Shown here one piece after another: positions 10,928-22,000 of a stretch of 64,000 nt of DNA; the stretch's first letter is position 1, and every line of letters begins with the position of its first letter. Made by a program: the position numbers and the translations under genes. The DNA is from Patella vulgata (lineage: Eukaryota > Mollusca > Gastropoda > Patellidae), in assembly GCF_932274485.2 (NCBI RefSeq), contig NC_065880.2, forward strand, positions 91,894,730 through 91,958,729, given 5' to 3'. The notes beneath the pieces are model-generated. The model did no database searches. It had not been told where the DNA came from and saw nothing but the letters and a program-made list of their open reading frames with translations.

Positions 10928-12899
10928 TATATAGGGGTGAAACTTTAGGGATCACCAAAAGGCCTTTTTTATTTCCTTCCCATGTGTTCTGGCAACATGC
11001 CGGTGAAAGAAAATCAAAATCAAAGAATAACTGTAAAAATGATGGCCCTTTAAGTACACATGCTGCTTTATGTACACTGGTGCATCTCAGGTCCATAGGC
11101 CTTTTGTGCTAAAATTTAAAAATCTTTCTTATTAAAGGCAGTATCTGAGTTCTGTGAAAAAATTAGACAAGTAACAAAGAAACTACATACAAAACACTCA
11201 TAATTTGGAATTTTTTTCAAAAATATAATTTTTTACTGCCATGTGATGAAAAATGTACAAAATTTACATGTAGCATCTCTCAAAATACCAATAATTTTCC
11301 ACTTTTTTAAATATCCGGACGGACAAGAAATATATTTTTAGAATCTGTGGACAATATGCAAACAGAAAAAATGCAAACCAGTTGCAATGATTGTAATATT
11401 AGAGATCTATACTGAAACATGTATGCCTACCCCCTGAACATGCCACTGATTGAATTAATCTAATCTATGGTTGCAGAACTTACACTACCAAAGGAATCTG
11501 TCTAACAGCTATGTTTTACCATCCCTGGCTAACATATGCACATATAAACTAAAATAGGTGCAATAAATATGAATTATGGTTAAAAATAGGCCTTGATGAA
11601 TGAAAAAAAATGCCATATTTGGTCTATGATCACCCCTCTCTAACAGAAGGGTCACAGAATACACAATTTTCACAAATTTGGGAATATTTCAATGTTTCCA
11701 ACATCTCAAACCTCAGAGGCATGTTACAAATTTGTATTGCAATCCTTGTGCTGAAGCAAGATGTCTGGAACTTTACATTAATTTCCTGAAAAAATGAAGT
11801 CAAAAAAGTAGTCATGACAGACTTGACAACATAAAAAGAGGCCTGAAAAGGAGAAAAATTAACATTTTATTGTTTTATAGGCAACATAAATGCAGCAAAC
11901 ACCACAAATGCTGGATTTTGATAAGAAAATATTGAACATTAAACTGACATTTACACATCTACACCAGTTTTATATCTGGGTCTGGTCTCATTGGCCTGAA
12001 ATGCCTCAGGGTTCTACGTTTGACTCTGAACAAATAAGGGTTAGAAATCCTTGAAATGCACAAAAAAAATATTTTTGGGTGAAAAATAACATTCTTAGCT
12101 GTAATTCAACCACAAATTCCAATTAAGATCATTTACATGTCAACACAGGTGCATTTAAATCCCTCAAAACACATTAATAGAAAAGGGTGGGGTGGGGCAT
12201 TTATTGCCTCTCTAAAAAGAATGATGGAGTAAAAAATGTCTAGAAAGGCTGGGATATTGCTTCCTACATGAAGGAAATGCAAGAATTTAATGTTTCAAAG
12301 AAGAAAAAAATGCTTATTCTGGGTAAAATAGTGGCAAAATTGAGCCAACCCCTGTTTTGAACATTTTGTACAAACCCATCTGCTGTACATTATTAACTCA
12401 GTGTTACCAATTTTCAATTTTCTGTAGGAAAGCTGGAGCTATTTCTAAACCTGACAAACATGTAGATCCCATCTAAGTTATATTAGCAAAGAAAATATGG
12501 GCATTTTTAGACCTTTTGACTCATTTTAGTAGTCATGAAAATATTAATTTCTACATCCAAATGGGGGGAATCTCAAGATTTTTTGTGAATATTCCTGATT
12601 TTTAGACAAAATTTGGTGAAATTTCAATACTGTTCATTTTATCTGTGCTTTCTGAGACTGAATAAGCCAACATTGGGCATTAGAATATTTTACTTACTGT
12701 TAAAAATTCAATAAAAATTGAAAATTGAGAAATTTGCAGTAAAATCACAATTTTTCTTCAAAACTTTGATTTTTTTTTTTTTAATTAACTTTTTTTAGTT
12801 TTTCTGTAGCCAAACTATTTTATTCATATTTTCTGAGAATTTAATCTTCATATTTTCAAAACTAAGGCATATCAGTGACAGCCTTATCACACACAGACA
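10928..12899. repeat. 1,972-bp interior, copy 2
   Basis: Near-identical to 8496-10467. Visible differences include CATTA/CTTTA near 11065 and ACATTTTG/ACCTTTTG near 12512. Confidence 0.8.
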
Positions 12900-13359
12900 G
12901 GACACAGATCACTAAAGATTTCCCCATTGACTCCAATGTTAATTCTCATATCTTAGACCGGCTCTAACTTTTTCCCAAATTTTCGTTGGGTAGAACGCTT
13001 TCTACCACAGATGGAGCAACATGTGGCAACCACTTGCCCAAAAGCACGTATGAGGTTCTTCATGAAAAACTTGAGATACACAAGCTGGAAGTAGAGACAA
13101 GTAAACATGCAATTTCAGGCCCTACATTTCAACGTAACCAACCTCTCAACTCTTGTATCCTTCCGCATCAAAATTATGAATATTCACCAAAACCTGGCAG
13201 AAAATGTATTTTCAAACCCTTTTCCTCAATTCTACACCAAAAAGTCAACAAAAATCGCCATGCAAAAGGGGGAAAAAGGAAAAGGGAGAGGAAGACTAAA
13301 AATAGCTTTGGCCCTTGTTTCGTGGGTGACGGCGTAGGAATATTTGGTGATCTGTGTCC
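12900..13359. mobile_element. 460-bp TIR unit, copy 3
   Basis: Terminal unit. Here the open frame from 12986 runs through the inverted end into flanking C-rich DNA (207 codons in all), which shows that the frame is not under element-wide coding constraint. Confidence 0.75.
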
Positions 13360-13631
13360 AAATGACTCAAACCATCGACTCAAACACACCAGTCTGGGAA
13401 ATAGCTCTTGGAATGGCTACAGTTGCAAGGAAATGACGGATAATTTTCTTGGGGGACACCCCCCCCCCCCCCCACAGCGGCGTGCCCCGTCTCCGCGGTC
13501 AATGCCTTCATTTTGCAGTGCCCCCCCCCCCCCCTTTTCAAAATTCCTAGATCCGCCCCTGACTTCAGGGTTTTCTCCGCCTCCATACGCGCTGGAATTC
13601 GATATATGAGTAGGCCATAATGCACCTGCAT

Positions 13632-13858
13632 GAGAGAGAGAGAGCGATCAACACAAACTAGGTCATTTCGGGACTAACATATGGTTCAATTTTATTTTAT
13701 TAATTTACTGGCACATAGGGGTCTTTGGCAGTGGAAGGAAACCAGAGACCCCAGAGAAAACCCACGAGGATGGACAGGTGGCCCTACTCCTTGTCATGTA
13801 CAACCGGGAAATCGAAACCACTCCAGTTGACTCAATGACAGACCTTATGATACAACGC
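13632..13858 (-). mobile_element. SINE-B copy
   Basis: Starts with a GA run. It carries the family strings ACACAAACTAGGTCATTTCG, TAGGGGTCTTTGGCAGTGG and GAGAAAACCCACGAGG, and ends near GACAGACCTTATGATACAAC. Confidence 0.85.
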
Positions 13859-13859
13859 T

Positions 13860-14100
13860 TTAAAGAACAGTATATTATCAAATATCATTATAAATTATTG
13901 TGATACAAGTGAAAATAATGGTGGATTTGGTTACAACTTTCAAACTTACTTGGAAATCGCATTTTGAGAGGCATTTTGACACAAAAACAATACCATTGTA
14001 AATTTAAAATGAAAATTTGGAATATACAACAGTATATTATCAGATATTGATAGAAATTATTGACTTATAAGTTGAAATAATGGTGAATTTGGGTACATCG
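13860..14100. repeat. AT-rich dispersed repeat (shared with 17255-17500)
   Basis: Contains two related halves, each with CAGTATATTATCA and TATTGATA/TATCATTATAAATTATTG. The same order of strings (GGTTACAACTT, TTGGAAATCG, GACACAAAAAC) recurs near 17300. Family unknown. Confidence 0.6.
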
Positions 14101-14159
14101 GGCTACCTGGGCCTGGCAAGTAAATTAGTCTAGTTGATCACGGATGGGAGGAAAAACTG

Positions 14160-14313
14160 AGCCATGTCAGTGTGGTTTCCCCTTGTCAGTGGTGTAAAAC
14201 GGAGGCCCTGATAAGGACAGCTGTCTAGTCATTCGGACCCGTGTACACATTGGCGTGCACGTCAAAGATCCCTTGGCTGTTGGAATTTGATATAAGAGTA
14301 AGCTATAGTGCTG
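14160..14313 (+). mobile_element. SINE-A fragment
   Basis: Middle part of the family: GTTTCCCCTTGTCAGTGGTG ... CTGTCTAGTCATTCGGA ... ATTGGCGTGCACGTCAAAGA. The tail is lost. Confidence 0.75.
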
Positions 14314-14344
14314 GTGATATATGGTATAACTATTACTATCATTC

Positions 14345-14530
14345 TGTTTGTGAAGTTGCTGCTGACTCAGCAACTGTTTATTCTAATTTCATCATGTATA
14401 TGTTTGTGAAGTTGCTGATTCAGCAACTGTTTATCATGTATCTCTTTGTGAAGTTGATGATTCAGCAACTGTTAATCATGTATCTGTTTGTGAAGTTGCT
14501 GATTCAGCAACTGTTTTTTCTAATTTAATC
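14345..14530. repeat. Four tandem units, each with a Maf-type palindrome, downstream of FADD
   Basis: The repeated block TTTGTGAAGTTGCTG..TCAGCAACTGTT occurs four times. Its cores are TGCTGACTCAGCA at 14360, TGCTGATTCAGCA at 14413, a one-base variant at 14455 and TGCTGATTCAGCA at 14497. The first equals the classic T-MARE. On the FADD strand this lies 120-290 bp past the stop codon, in the likely 3' UTR or just beyond it. Confidence 0.8.
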
Positions 14531-14648
14531 ACATATCTATAGTAGAATGAAACCTCATAGTTTTATACAACTTTCTTAGTTAAAATTTCGTGAAACAGGG
14601 CCCTGATCTCCTCAGATATATCTTTTGGCCTTCTGGGTTCACGACTCT

Positions 14649-16520
14649 TTAATCTTCACCAGACTGAATTTTACGTATTATATCATTACGCTCCTCTTTT
14701 CGTAAAGCGGTAATTATCGTCTCTGACGATGCATTTTGTCTATTATTATCCAACCAGAACTGAAATGTCTGATGGATCTTTTCTCTCATATCACGATCAC
14801 ACTTGTCATCTATATATTCAATGTCTTCATCGGCTACTCCCAATCGACGGAATAAAAATCTCCAATTCTTTCCTAAATTCTTTGCTAAAATCGTTCTCAC
14901 GTTCTGAAGTCCTGTAAAATAGAGTAATATGTGTTATGAGTATGAGAGAGTGGGAGAGAGAGAGAGAGAGAGAGTGGGAGAGAAAGAGAGAGAGAGAGAG
15001 AAAGAGAAAGGGGGTTTAACGTCCACTCGACACAAACTAGGTCATTTCGGGACTAACATATGGTTCAATTTTATTTCAATAATTCGCTTGCGCGTAGGAG
15101 TCTTTAGCAGTGGTAGGAAACCAGAGGGCCTGGAGAAAACCCACGAGGTTAGACAGGCGAACCTCCTCCTTGTCACGTTCAACTTGGGAAACAAAACCAC
15201 ACCAGTTGACTCAATGACAGACTTTATGATATCATTCGACCATCCAACCCCCATAAATAGAATAACAAATGACACAATTTTAAGGAATGCAAGTTACTTA
15301 GAAGTTTATTTCTGGCGACGTTTAAACGAGGGCTGTTTACTTGATGGGGCGCTGGATGGCCGAATGGTTAATGCATGCGCGTTGTATTATAAGGTCTGTC
15401 ATTGAGAACACTACCTTATTTGGTCTATCAACCACATGACATAAACAGATAGAATTTGATGGATATTTTGACAATGGTAAGAATTTTACCAAATTATCAC
15501 TGTTTTTTACATATACACTTGTCATTTATTAGTACGTGGGATTTGACTTTACAATTAGTTAAAGGTACAATATGATCTTAAGATCCAAAGTACTACACTA
15601 GACACATACTAGGTTATTCCGGGACTAACATATGGTTCACTTTAATTAACATCTGTATCAGTAGGCGGAAACCACAGGACCCGGAAAAAACCCAGGCGAC
15701 CCTATTCCGTGTCACATACAAGCCTGAGATCAAAACCAAACCACTTGACTCAATGACAGACCTTATTAGACCGTTCAGACACCCAACCAATCTGATTAAA
15801 ATACAGATCTACATTTCGTTTCGTTTTTTATACTTTCGACGGCCTCCACTACATGAAGATATGACTGGGTGTAGTGGGAGGTTGTGTCACAGCGGCTTTT
15901 GATCCGATTAACCAATCAGCGTTGATGTTTCTAGTGGGTTACCCACAGTTCCGTGCACCTCACACCAAAACCTCGCCGTAACAGATCGTTTCATTGGCTA
16001 ATTCCACACACCATCCAGATCTTCCAGATCCTAGTGTAGTAAAGACAAGTAAAAATGAAATTTTGAACTATAAAAAACGAAATGAAATAGGATCTGTGTT
16101 TTAATCAGACTGTCACCCAAACCCCGACGTCTGAACAGGTAATCCAGATTGATGGTATGTTTTACCTGAACAGGTAATCCAGATTGATGGTATGGTAAAT
16201 GTTTTACCTGAATTGGGAACATGTGACACAGCATCCATAGTATTTTCTCGTGAAATTCCATTTGGAGATTTTTCATATGTCTCTATAATAGTTAATAGAT
16301 CTTTCCGCTCTGATAAATTTGACAACATTTGTTTAAGGTATGCCAACTTTTTGGGGCCCAAGTCTTCTCTTTGCTCCAAGATTTCAAATAGTTGTATAGC
16401 CATTGTTATCTTTTCTCTAATCTTTCCTGGAACATGTGCATAAAATATCAATACTTTTAGCTCATTTTCTTTGATCTTGGATCCAATTTCAATCAGCATT
16501 TTCTTGTAAGGATCTCCCAT
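14649..16520 (-). CDS. FADD: FADD: Fas-associated death domain adaptor (DED + DD), two exons
   Basis: Exon 1 is 16520-16208 and exon 2 is 14911-14649, read on the minus strand. They join in phase (G|GA, glycine 105) to give 191 codons; vertebrate FADD is about 208. Residues 1-84 form a death effector domain, with F26 in helix 2 and the RxDL motif RKDLL at 72-76. Residues 106-189 form a death domain (LGKNWRFLFRRLG ... IRKIQSGED). In animals FADD links death receptors through the DD and initiator caspases (caspase-8) through the DED, in the cytoplasm. The start MGDPYKK matches the position of the vertebrate start. Sites: acceptor TTTTACAG before exon 2 and donor CAG|GTAAAAC after exon 1. The intron (14912-16207) holds three SINE-B copies and a MITE-C. 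A second copy of the donor lies 42 nt into the intron (see findings). The two-domain order is diagnostic, so I am confident. Confidence 0.92.
14943..15252 (-). mobile_element. SINE-B copy in the FADD intron
   Basis: Begins with a 60-bp imperfect GA tract (the reverse of the family's TC tail) and ends with the tRNA-like head ..CATCCAACCCCC. Essentially full length, with a few substitutions. Confidence 0.85.
15345..15407 (+). mobile_element. SINE-B head fragment
   Basis: Only the tRNA-like head remains: GGATGGCCGAATGGTTAATG ... AAGGTCTGTCATTGAG. Confidence 0.75.
15592..15785 (-). mobile_element. SINE-B copy, internally deleted
   Basis: Contains GACACATACTAGGTTATTCC, TCAATGACAGACCTTATTAG and CACCCAACC, but lacks most of the middle. 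Confidence 0.7.
15787..16112. mobile_element. MITE-C copy in the FADD intron
   Basis: TIRs CTGATTAAAATACAGATCTA and (minus strand) CTGATTAAAACACAGATCCT bound about 325 bp. The interior has the family strings ACCAATCAGCGTTGATGTTT and CCAGATCCTAGTGTAGTAAA. It ends 96 bp from FADD exon 1. Confidence 0.85.
16129..16211 (-). repeat. 42-bp tandem duplication across the FADD exon 1 donor
   Basis: The donor decamer CAGGTAAAAC (minus strand) is at 16210-16201 and again at 16168-16159, each followed by the same ATACCATCAATCTGGATTACC block. The intronic copy would add 14 open in-frame codons. Confidence 0.85.
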
Positions 16521-16585
16521 TGTCTGAAGATAGAAAGAACAGTTACATACCAAAACAACTGAATAATTCAATTTTACCCATAATC

Positions 16586-16588
<3 letters not shown>

Positions 16589-16624
<36 letters not shown>

Positions 16625-16850
16625 TAGAGAGAGAGAGAGAGAGGGGGTTTAAGGTCCACTGGACACAAACTAGATTAGTTCGGTAACATATGGTTGAATT
16701 TGATTTCAGTAATTTCCTTGTGTGTAGGGATCTTTAGCAGTGGGAGGAAACCAGAAGACCCTGAGAAAACCAACGAAGTTGGACAGGCAACCCTACTCCT
16801 TGATGGAATGACAGACCTTCATGTGCACATGTTTGACCACCCAACTCCCA
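16589..16850 (-). mobile_element. SINE-B copy
   Basis: GA tract, then GGTTTAAGGTCCACTGG, AGGGATCTTTAGCAGTGGG and GACCACCCAACTCCC. It lies just upstream of FADD exon 1, where promoter elements would be expected. Confidence 0.8.
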
Positions 16851-17206
16851 CATGTACAAGGCCAGGGAGGAGAATTTGGGCCAGGCATTGGCATTTCCAC
16901 TTATTCTTCATCAAATCCAAATATCAAGGGATGCTGTACTTGAATGTCAATATGTACACGGGCAGACCTTGTTTTTTCACACTCTCCCAAGAACTAGACA
17001 CATTTTAGCTCTTACATTTTCAAAATACAATACTTACCGTTGTATACTGTATATATGATTTATCTTTATTTTTTGGCTTTGGTTATGTAGCCTTTTTGTA
17101 GAGTGCTTAGATTTTGGTTAATACTATTTTTTATTAGACTCCTCGTGTAATCTTTTTCCTGAATAAGAAATATAAAATACAATTCAGCAATATATTTTTG
17201 GGCAGG

Positions 17207-17262
17207 TTGGGTGGCCGAATAGTTAACGCGTGCGTGTTTGATCGTAAGGTCTGTTATTGGGT
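17207..17262 (+). mobile_element. SINE-B head fragment
   Basis: GGTTGGGTGGCCGAATAGTT ... GTAAGGTCTGTTATTGGG only. Confidence 0.7.
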
Positions 17263-17499
17263 CGATATGAATTATTGTGATATGAGTTATAATAATCGCC
17301 GATTTGGTTACAACTTCCGAACTTGCTTGGAAATCGTATTTTAGGGGGCGTTTAATTGACACCAAAACGTTACGATTTTAAATTTTAAAAAATGACAATT
17401 TGTCATAAAGAACGGTATATTATCAAATATCAATATAAATTATTGTCTTGTAAGTTGAAATACATGTAAGGGTAGATTTGGGTGAATCATGTTACCCTA

Positions 17500-18237
17500 G
17501 TTTAACTGCTTGTCATTTGTATTGTACAAGTGCAATTCTTGTGTATTTTCTGGAATTCTTGCGGTTGAATAAATGAAGACAGGCCTTTTGTTGGTTGTTA
17601 ATATTACTATATGCTTTGGTTAACATAACTTACAGAAGACAATTAATATAACAATTATTGGTTCAATGCTTAATAGTAAATAAGCTCCAATGTGGATATG
17701 GGAATTGACATAAACTTGTGTCTCCAAATATCCAGCTACAGGTAAATCAAGTCTGTCCTTGGAGATGTGAATGTGATCTGAAGTTGATCTCCTTGTGACA
17801 GGTTTCTAGAAGGCTTAACCCTCTAATTCTGTTATTTGGGTCTATATATCCCCACGCATCTCCTACGGCATTAATCCTACAAATCTATCGTCTATACAAA
17901 CAATACACCATGGTAACTTAAAATGCTTTAGTCCAATAATTACAATTTATAAGGTCAATTTAAAGTGTAAAACAAAAAATACTGGAGACCGGTAATTAAA
18001 GAAATATATAAGACAATATTAAATAGATATAAATGGGGGGTAATTGTGGATTAATTAAGATCCATTAAAATATAGTTTACTGAATTAATACTGTGCGGAT
18101 TAGCACGACGTATTGCATTTACTATCGGGTCGTAATTCACCTCACTACAATTGCACGATGTATTAAACATTTACTATCGGGTCGTAATTCACCCTACAAC
18201 AGTATATGATGTTGACAATTTACACTATTATTAGCCA
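17500..18237. other. Intergenic spacer, no gene seen
   Basis: No protein-like ORF. A short direct repeat (TTGCA..ACGTATT..CATTTACTATCGGGTCGTAAT) occurs at about 18110-18193 in two copies of roughly 55 bp. Confidence 0.5.
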
Positions 18238-18506
18238 GAGAGAGAGAAATGGGGTTTAACGTCCACTCGACACAAACTAGGTCATTTCGGGACTAAATGG
18301 TTTAATTTTACTTCAATAATTCGCTTGCGCGTAGGGGTCTTCAGCAGTGGGAGGAAACCGGAGGACCCGGAGAAAACCCATGAGGTTGGACAAGCGACCC
18401 TAATCCTTGTCACATACAACCGGGGATTCGAAACCACGACAGTTGACTCAATGACAGGCCTTATGATACAGCATGCATGTACTAACCATTTGGCCATCCC
18501 CCCCTA
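18238..18506 (-). mobile_element. SINE-B copy, near full length
   Basis: Carries GAGAGAGAGAAATGGGGTTT, the body TAGGGGTCTTCAGCAGTGGG, and a head ending GGCCATCCCCCCC. It lies about 500 bp upstream of LRPAP1. Confidence 0.85.
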
Positions 18507-19003
18507 TTAGCCAGAGAACTGTCCTGGTGAAATTTGAAGTATTTAGGCCTACATCCTCTTCTTATTTTAATTTAAAAAAGTCAAACTCACAAAATGACTG
18601 GGGAGATGGCAAATATTTCCTTTCTCCAGGTAGTCTAGTGTTGTGAAATTTACCTAGAATCGGACTTCACTGAATACCAGGAATTTCGTTTTGGGTTTTT
18701 TCGTGATCTATTTTTAGAAGTGGATTGACGTTTGGAATAGAGACGACATAAATTGCATGCAATTAGAACACGATTGATTTTCGACATGTCTGTTTCATTT
18801 ATTCAATATTTCGTATCATGCAACATAAATAAATCATGGGTTGATATAGTTTACCTCCTTGAACTTATTTTCTTCATTAAAATAAGTGAATTGCTATCCG
18901 AAGTCCAAAACCGATCCGCAAAAGAATTAAACACAAAGTCGCCCGAGTTATCTTCCCCTGGAAAAAGATAATTTTACCGATTTCATCAGTTAGAATTTGT
19001 AAA

Positions 19004-22000
19004 ATGAAGTGTTTACTTGTTTTTCTATCAATAACCGTGTGTTTGGTTGACCATGGTTACAGTAATAAGTATAGCGAGGAGTCAAATAAGAATTGGCACG
19101 AGGAAGAAATACGACCATTCAGAATGAACAAGATAAACCTGCTGTGGGAGAAAGCAAAAAAGGTGGGCGTATCCCCAGGGTAGTTTTAATAGCGACAGTA
19201 GGCCATAGAGCATAGAAATGGTTCCACTACTAATGTCTTCCGTCTTGCGCCAGCCACAGTAGTGGACCGTCCTAAGGCCTTCCTTTGAGCAAGTTTTGTA
19301 GTCAACTGACTACAAAACAGTTACTGGCCTATAACTCCCTTAATTTCCTGACTCCATAGCCTACTCAGTAGTGTAATATCTAAATCTACTGCCAGGAATA
19401 AGGCAGGGTTCTTGCACAGTAGATCTGAATAAACGTGTGTGTATCTTAAAATTCCTTAATTATTATTTTAACTAATAAATGTCTCCACAGAAACAGTCTT
19501 ATTTAGCTTCAAAGATTGCAACAGCTACCGTCACATCCACCATTTACCACAAATACTGCATGAAAAGTCCCCTCGACGTGATGTAATCCACAGAATACAA
19601 CAATATTATCAAGTTCAATGAGTCCTTTTAATTACCATCAATACAATAATTTATAGTCAACAAATGGTTGTACTGCATACAAGCGTACATACAAAGTGGA
19701 GCGAAGTAGGTAGACGAAAGTTATGTTATATGGTACGTCACTGAAAACAAAATGAAGTACGATATAACAACTATAATGTATAATAAACTACTATACATAA
19801 CATTAAACATTTAAAATGATTTATGGTTGATTGACAATAATTAACTTATGTTCATAAAAAATGACGATAAAATAAATCGTGGCACAGTCACTTTAAACTT
19901 AGACTAGTGTAGTGCCGTACTAGGCAAATGCGAATGACATTTTGAACAATATAATAAACATAAAAACATCGTTACTTTGAGTCATAGATCCGCTATAGTA
20001 TTAGGCTAAGTCTTACCATATGATGCCGAATTAAAATCAGTTTTATTTTATTTCCCGAAGGTGAAATAAAGTTGCCTCATGCAGGGAATTTTCTCACACA
20101 CGTGAATTCTAGAAGTTTTATCCAAGACATCCGTTTTAGTCAGCTGATCGCTAGCGCGGTCGCTGATTGGATAAAAGACCGATGACTCATGTACACAATA
20201 TAACTACAATTAAAGTGACAAAGTTAAAGGGACATGTACATGAAATAAAGTTATTGAAAACGAGTCGGTTTATTTATTTGCCGACCACAACGTGATGTTT
20301 GTACAACAGTGGGTTTATCTGTTGTTTTAGTTTTATCAACCGCAACGCGGTTACAATATCTTAATTTAATTTTAAAATAAGAGTAGGCTAGGCCTAAACT
20401 GAAGCACCTAGATTTCCAACCTCATAGTCCACTGCATGCATATTCCCATCTTTATTAGCCCAGCTAGTTCCGGAAAGTAGGATGTTAAACCCCAATTCCT
20501 TTCATTATAGATTTAGTGAATGTTTCATTATTATTAAATGTTTTAGAAGCTGGAAGGAAACAGATTAGCAGATCTTTATGCTGATTTAAAATTACACGAT
20601 AAATTGGAAGGAAAATTAAAGAAATTGAAATCAGATGATATGGATAAAGATGGTCTTCAAGAAGCTGATGTTCTCGTCCGATTTAGAAGTAATGATTTTG
20701 ATAATTTTTCTCCGCTATAAGATCACCCTAATTTGATGGTTTGTTCTTCAGGATGACCTGTTTAAATTTTGCTTATTTCTTTGTTCGATCCCTGCATTGG
20801 CCGAGAATTAAGTTCATCGGGATTTTCCGGCGTGGTTTCCGGCTGTCTAGTCGTGCGCGTAAAAGATCCCTTGGCCATTGGAATTTGATACAAGAGTAGG
20901 CCATAGTGCCGCTGCCTGGGTAAAATTTCCCTCATAGCACACTTTATGGTGTATGTACGTCTTCATTAGCCCAGTAGGAGCAGAACAATAGTATATCAAA
21001 CCCCATTTCATTTCATTTATTATTTCTTCAGCAAAAAGAGAGAGAGAGAGAGAAATAGGGTTTAACATCTACTCGACACAAGCTAGGTCATTTTGGGACT
21101 AACATATGATTTAATTTTATTTCAATAATTCGCTCGCGCGTAGGGGTCTTTAGCAGTGGGAGGAAACCGGAGGACCCGGAGAAAACCCACGAGGTTGAAC
21201 AGGCGACCCTACTCCTTGTCATGTACAACCGGGGATTCGAAACCACGCCAGTTGACTCAATGACAGGCTTTATAATAAAGCGCGCGCACGCTAACCATTC
21301 GGCCGTCCATCCCCTCATTCAGCAAAAAGACTAATTTTAAAACCAAAAGTTCTTGTTTGCACTAAATCTGATTAAAATACCGGGCCCTTATTCACGAAAA
21401 CTTAAACTAAGATACAATCGAAATTTTAAGAAATACTGCAATTCGATTGGCTGACCAATATGCAAATTGGATATATGCAAATTGATTTTATTGGTCATCC
21501 AATCGAATTGCAGTATTTCTTAAAATTTCGATTGTATCTTACATGTAGTTTAAGTTTTCGTGAATAAGGGCCCAGATCTATATTTTGTTTCGTTTATTTA
21601 TACTTTTGATGGTCTACACCCTACTATAGTGAAGACAAGTAAAACTACACTAGGATCTGGAAGAGTTATTTTATAACCTTCATTCTGGTTGATGTGAGGG
21701 ATTAGCCAATGAAATGATCTATTGCAGCGAGCACTTGGCATGCGATGCACGGAACTGTCGGTATCCTCACTGATTAGTTAATCAATTGTCTGACATCATA
21801 GATTCAAAAGCCACTTGTATGACCTCTGATGCAACCTTCCACTACAACCGGTCAGATCTTCATATAGTAGAGGCCAACGAAATATAGATCAGATTGCCTG
21901 TGACCAAACAGTTATGTGTTTTATGCCACTTGTATAATATATAACATTACCAGGCCTGACAAAGCCTGACATTGTGTGTGACAGGTCCCTTATTTCCAGG

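Larger units (their letters stand above)
8036..13359. mobile_element. Composite TIR element: 460 / 1972 / 460 / 1972 / 460 bp
   Basis: GGACACAGATCAC begins at 8036, 10468 and 12900, exactly 2,432 bp apart. Its complement GTGATCTGTGTCC ends at 8495, at the equivalent place in copy 2, and at 13359. AAAT flanks the outer ends (8032-8035 and 13360-13363), a likely 4-bp target duplication. Copies 1 and 2 differ at only a handful of positions, for example near 8094/10526, 8625/11057 and 10080/12512, so the doubling is recent. No transposase or other recognisable protein is encoded. Confidence 0.8.
7901..13561. mobile_element. Outer DNA element with CAGRGGYGGATY ends, split by the composite element
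   Basis: The left end is CAGAGGTGGATTCAATGGGG at 7901. The right end, read on the minus strand, is CAGGGGCGGATCTAGG at 13561. ACTTC flanks both ends (7896-7900 and 13562-13566), a plausible 5-bp target duplication. Removing the inserted composite leaves only about 340 bp, rich in poly-C near 13460 and 13520. The ends resemble hAT-like MITEs, but hAT elements make 8-bp duplications, so the superfamily is uncertain. Confidence 0.55.

Noticed and set aside
8122-13609. Open frames MGRTLSTTDGATC... in the three 460-bp units
   Set aside because: They are repeated with the element and run out of it in copy 3. They show no domain and no coding-type substitution pattern between copies.
18282-18497. 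Many short open frames of the type [38 protein letters not shown]
   Set aside because: These are the SINE-B sequence read in its open frame, seen on both strands wherever the SINE occurs. It is not a protein family.
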